Shown here: in pieces, positions 5,587 through 6,264 of the stretch
Position numbering within the stretch: position 1 is the first letter of the stretch
Layout of the letters: each line of letters begins with the position of its first letter
Assembly: GCF_959608125.1 (NCBI RefSeq)
Contig: NZ_CAUHPG010000038.1
Span: forward strand, 1 to 6,264
DNA from: an uncultured Slackia sp.
GTDB lineage: Bacteria > Actinomycetota > Coriobacteriia > Coriobacteriales > Eggerthellaceae
Direction of reading: 5' to 3'
Length of the DNA: 6,264 bases
Program-made: the position numbers and the translations under genes
Notes under the pieces: generated by a model
The model's database searches: none
Told to the model about the DNA's origin: nothing
Seen by the model: the letters and a program-made list of their open reading frames with translations, nothing else

Positions 5587-5594
5587 CGATGCGC

Positions 5595-5771
5595 ATGGAT
5601 TGCGCCAAGAAATGCCCCATGACCGCCGCGCGCTGCAATACGTGGTGCGGCTTCATGGTTGACGGGCGGTGCCGCTTCTGCGAGCCGCCGGAGACGCTCG
5701 AAGGGATGAGGCTCGTCCCCGAGAACCCCCACGAATGGTATCTGAGGCAGCTCGCCGAGCTGGCCGAGTAG
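5595..5771 (+). CDS. Six-cysteine mini-protein (58 aa), possible zinc-binding
   Basis: Begins MDCAKKCPMTAARCNTWCGF. Cysteines at 3, 7, 14, 18, 26 and 29 (C-X3-C-X6-C-X3-C-X7-C-X2-C) fill the first half, ending in the knuckle CRFC, followed by a Pro/Glu-rich stretch and a short helix (WYLRQLAELAE). The Cys spacing suggests metal binding rather than disulphides in a cytoplasmic phage protein, but no named family comes to mind. First gene after the candidate origin and probably first of a new transcript. It is separated from the next start by 13 bases that hold that gene's ribosome site. Confidence 0.72.
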   Translation: MDCAKKCPMTAARCNTWCGFMVDGRCRFCEPPETLEGMRLVPENPHEWYLRQLAELAE

Positions 5772-5776
5772 GAAGG
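5770..5776 (+). promoter_or_regulatory. Ribosome binding site deciding the 98-residue gene start
   Basis: AGGAAGG overlaps the stop codon of the preceding gene and ends 8 bases before the ATG at 5785. The in-frame GTG at 5776 falls on the site itself, so it is not used. Confidence 0.65.
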
Positions 5777-5784
5777 TGGCTGCC

Positions 5785-6081
5785 ATGGCAGTGGACGAGA
5801 AGGGCGCCCGCGCGCTCGAAATGCTGCGCGGGGAGTTCGAGACGATGGCCGATGGCGCACCGCGCGAGGTGACCGACGCGCTGCAGCTCGTGAAGATCGG
5901 CGTGAAAGTCGCCGAGGACGTCATGAAGGAGCGATTCGACTACGAGCAGGCGGCGGTGTCCGTCGCGATCATGCTCTACGTGTGCGCGGACAACGGATGC
6001 GACGCCGCCGCGCTCACCGACGAAGACGCGTTGAACGACGCTATCGACGAGATAGAGGCGCGCATGAGGTGCCGCAAGTGA
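5785..6081 (+). CDS. Small helical phage protein of unknown function (98 aa)
   Basis: Product MAVDEKGARALEMLRGEFE onward is mostly predicted helix: an N-terminal charged helix, DALQLVKIGVKVAEDVMKERF, a hydrophobic stretch YEQAAVSVAIMLYVCADNGC (too interrupted by polar residues to be a clear membrane segment) and an acidic C-terminal helix DEDALNDAIDEIEARM ending in CRK. No motif or family is recognised. It is strongly acidic overall except for its last residues. Its TGA overlaps a GTG start by 4 bases (GTGA), so it is likely translated together with the zinc-ribbon-like gene after it. Confidence 0.75.
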   Translation: MAVDEKGARALEMLRGEFETMADGAPREVTDALQLVKIGVKVAEDVMKERFDYEQAAVSVAIMLYVCADNGCDAAALTDEDALNDAIDEIEARMRCRK

Positions 6082-6264
6082 CCGCCCCCACGCGCGGCCT
6101 GGCCCCGCTCACCGACCGCACGCCCGCGTGCCGCCACTGCGGCGGCTCCGACGCGCTGCGCCAGGTGGCGTTCGGGGACCTCGACGTGACGCTGTGCGCC
6201 GGCTGCGCCCACGCCGCCGAGGTCGGCAGGCTGGAGTACCGCCTGCGCCGCGACATAAGGCGCC
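6078..6264 (+). CDS. Zinc-ribbon-like protein, N-terminal part (3' end outside window)
   Basis: A GTG at 6078 inside the previous stop (GTGA overlap), with GAGGTG at 6066-6071 six bases upstream, opens a frame that stays open to the window edge (62 codons). It contains two CXXC knuckles, CRHC (18-21) and CAGC (40-43), 18 residues apart, the spacing of a small zinc ribbon. A basic helix follows (LEYRLRRDIRR) and the frame is cut by the window end. The wide CXXC pair with conserved Gly residues (CGG, GC) supports a real gene rather than GC-driven open frame. The role is unknown; DNA or protein binding through the ribbon is an inference. Confidence 0.62.
   Translation, partial: MTAPTRGLAPLTDRTPACRHCGGSDALRQVAFGDLDVTLCAGCAHAAEVGRLEYRLRRDIRR

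Larger units (their letters stand above)
5359..5594. other. 236-base intergenic region, candidate origin of replication
   Basis: This is the only sizeable gap in an otherwise overlapping gene array. From left to right it contains a GC-rich hairpin (5375-5393), iteron-like TGGCACGC copies (5371-5472), a 61-base A+T-rich tract (5484-5544), a CG alternating run (5545-5554), one more reverse iteron (5570-5577) and the ribosome site of the next gene. Iterons beside an easily melted tract and directly behind the primase-helicase gene are typical of phage and plasmid origins such as that of P4. It may also hold the promoter for the genes at 5595 onward. No protein-coding frame or tRNA is seen in it. 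Confidence 0.55.

Noticed and set aside
5502..5594. N-terminal extension of the six-cysteine protein from a GTG at 5502
   Set aside because: It runs through the A+T-rich tract, has no ribosome site, and its codon use is unlike the genes; CGGAGG at 5581 points to the ATG at 5595.

Overview
The window is a slice of a bacteriophage or prophage early (replication and recombination) region. All twelve genes I support lie on the + strand, packed with overlaps of 1 to 20 bases or very short gaps, so the part up to 5358 reads as one operon. The DNA is very GC-rich and most genes carry strong AGGAGG-type ribosome sites. Several protein families look like the high-GC relatives of replication genes of Firmicutes siphophages. 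A GC-rich actinobacterial host, perhaps a gut Coriobacteriia (Eggerthella or Gordonibacter-like), is my best guess. It rests on composition and resemblance only, and nothing in the window proves it. No integrase, att site, tRNA, rRNA, CRISPR array or insertion sequence is visible.

Layout. At the left edge is the hydrophobic C-terminal tail of an unseen gene (to 65), overlapped by a Bro-N/KilAC antirepressor (56-865). Then come a small unknown protein (856-1119), a Sak4-like RecA-fold ATPase (1119-1757), two small unknown proteins (1754-1972, Cys-rich; 1953-2201), a putative ssDNA-binding protein ending in an SSB-like tip (2202-2777), an ERCC4-fold nuclease (2787-3272), and a 697-residue primase-polymerase/SF3 helicase fusion (3265-5358). 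A 236-base gap follows, the only intergenic region of any size. After it come a six-cysteine mini-protein (5595-5771), a small helical protein (5785-6081) and the start of a zinc-ribbon-like protein that runs off the right edge (6078-6264).

How the parts fit. The ATPase and the SSB-like protein form a plausible single-strand annealing/recombination pair. The ERCC4 nuclease would process branched DNA. The primase-helicase would open and prime the origin. The gap directly downstream of the helicase has repeated copies of TGGCACGC in both orientations beside a 61-base, about 80% A+T tract inside GC-rich DNA. This is the arrangement expected of an iteron-type replication origin, comparable in logic to satellite phage P4, whose primase-helicase binds its own iterons. 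This candidate origin is the most interesting element here.

The individual gene families are familiar phage types, and I do not see an obviously new defence or mobile system. The less explained parts are the origin candidate, an AT-hook-like motif inside the primase linker, and three small cysteine-rich proteins.
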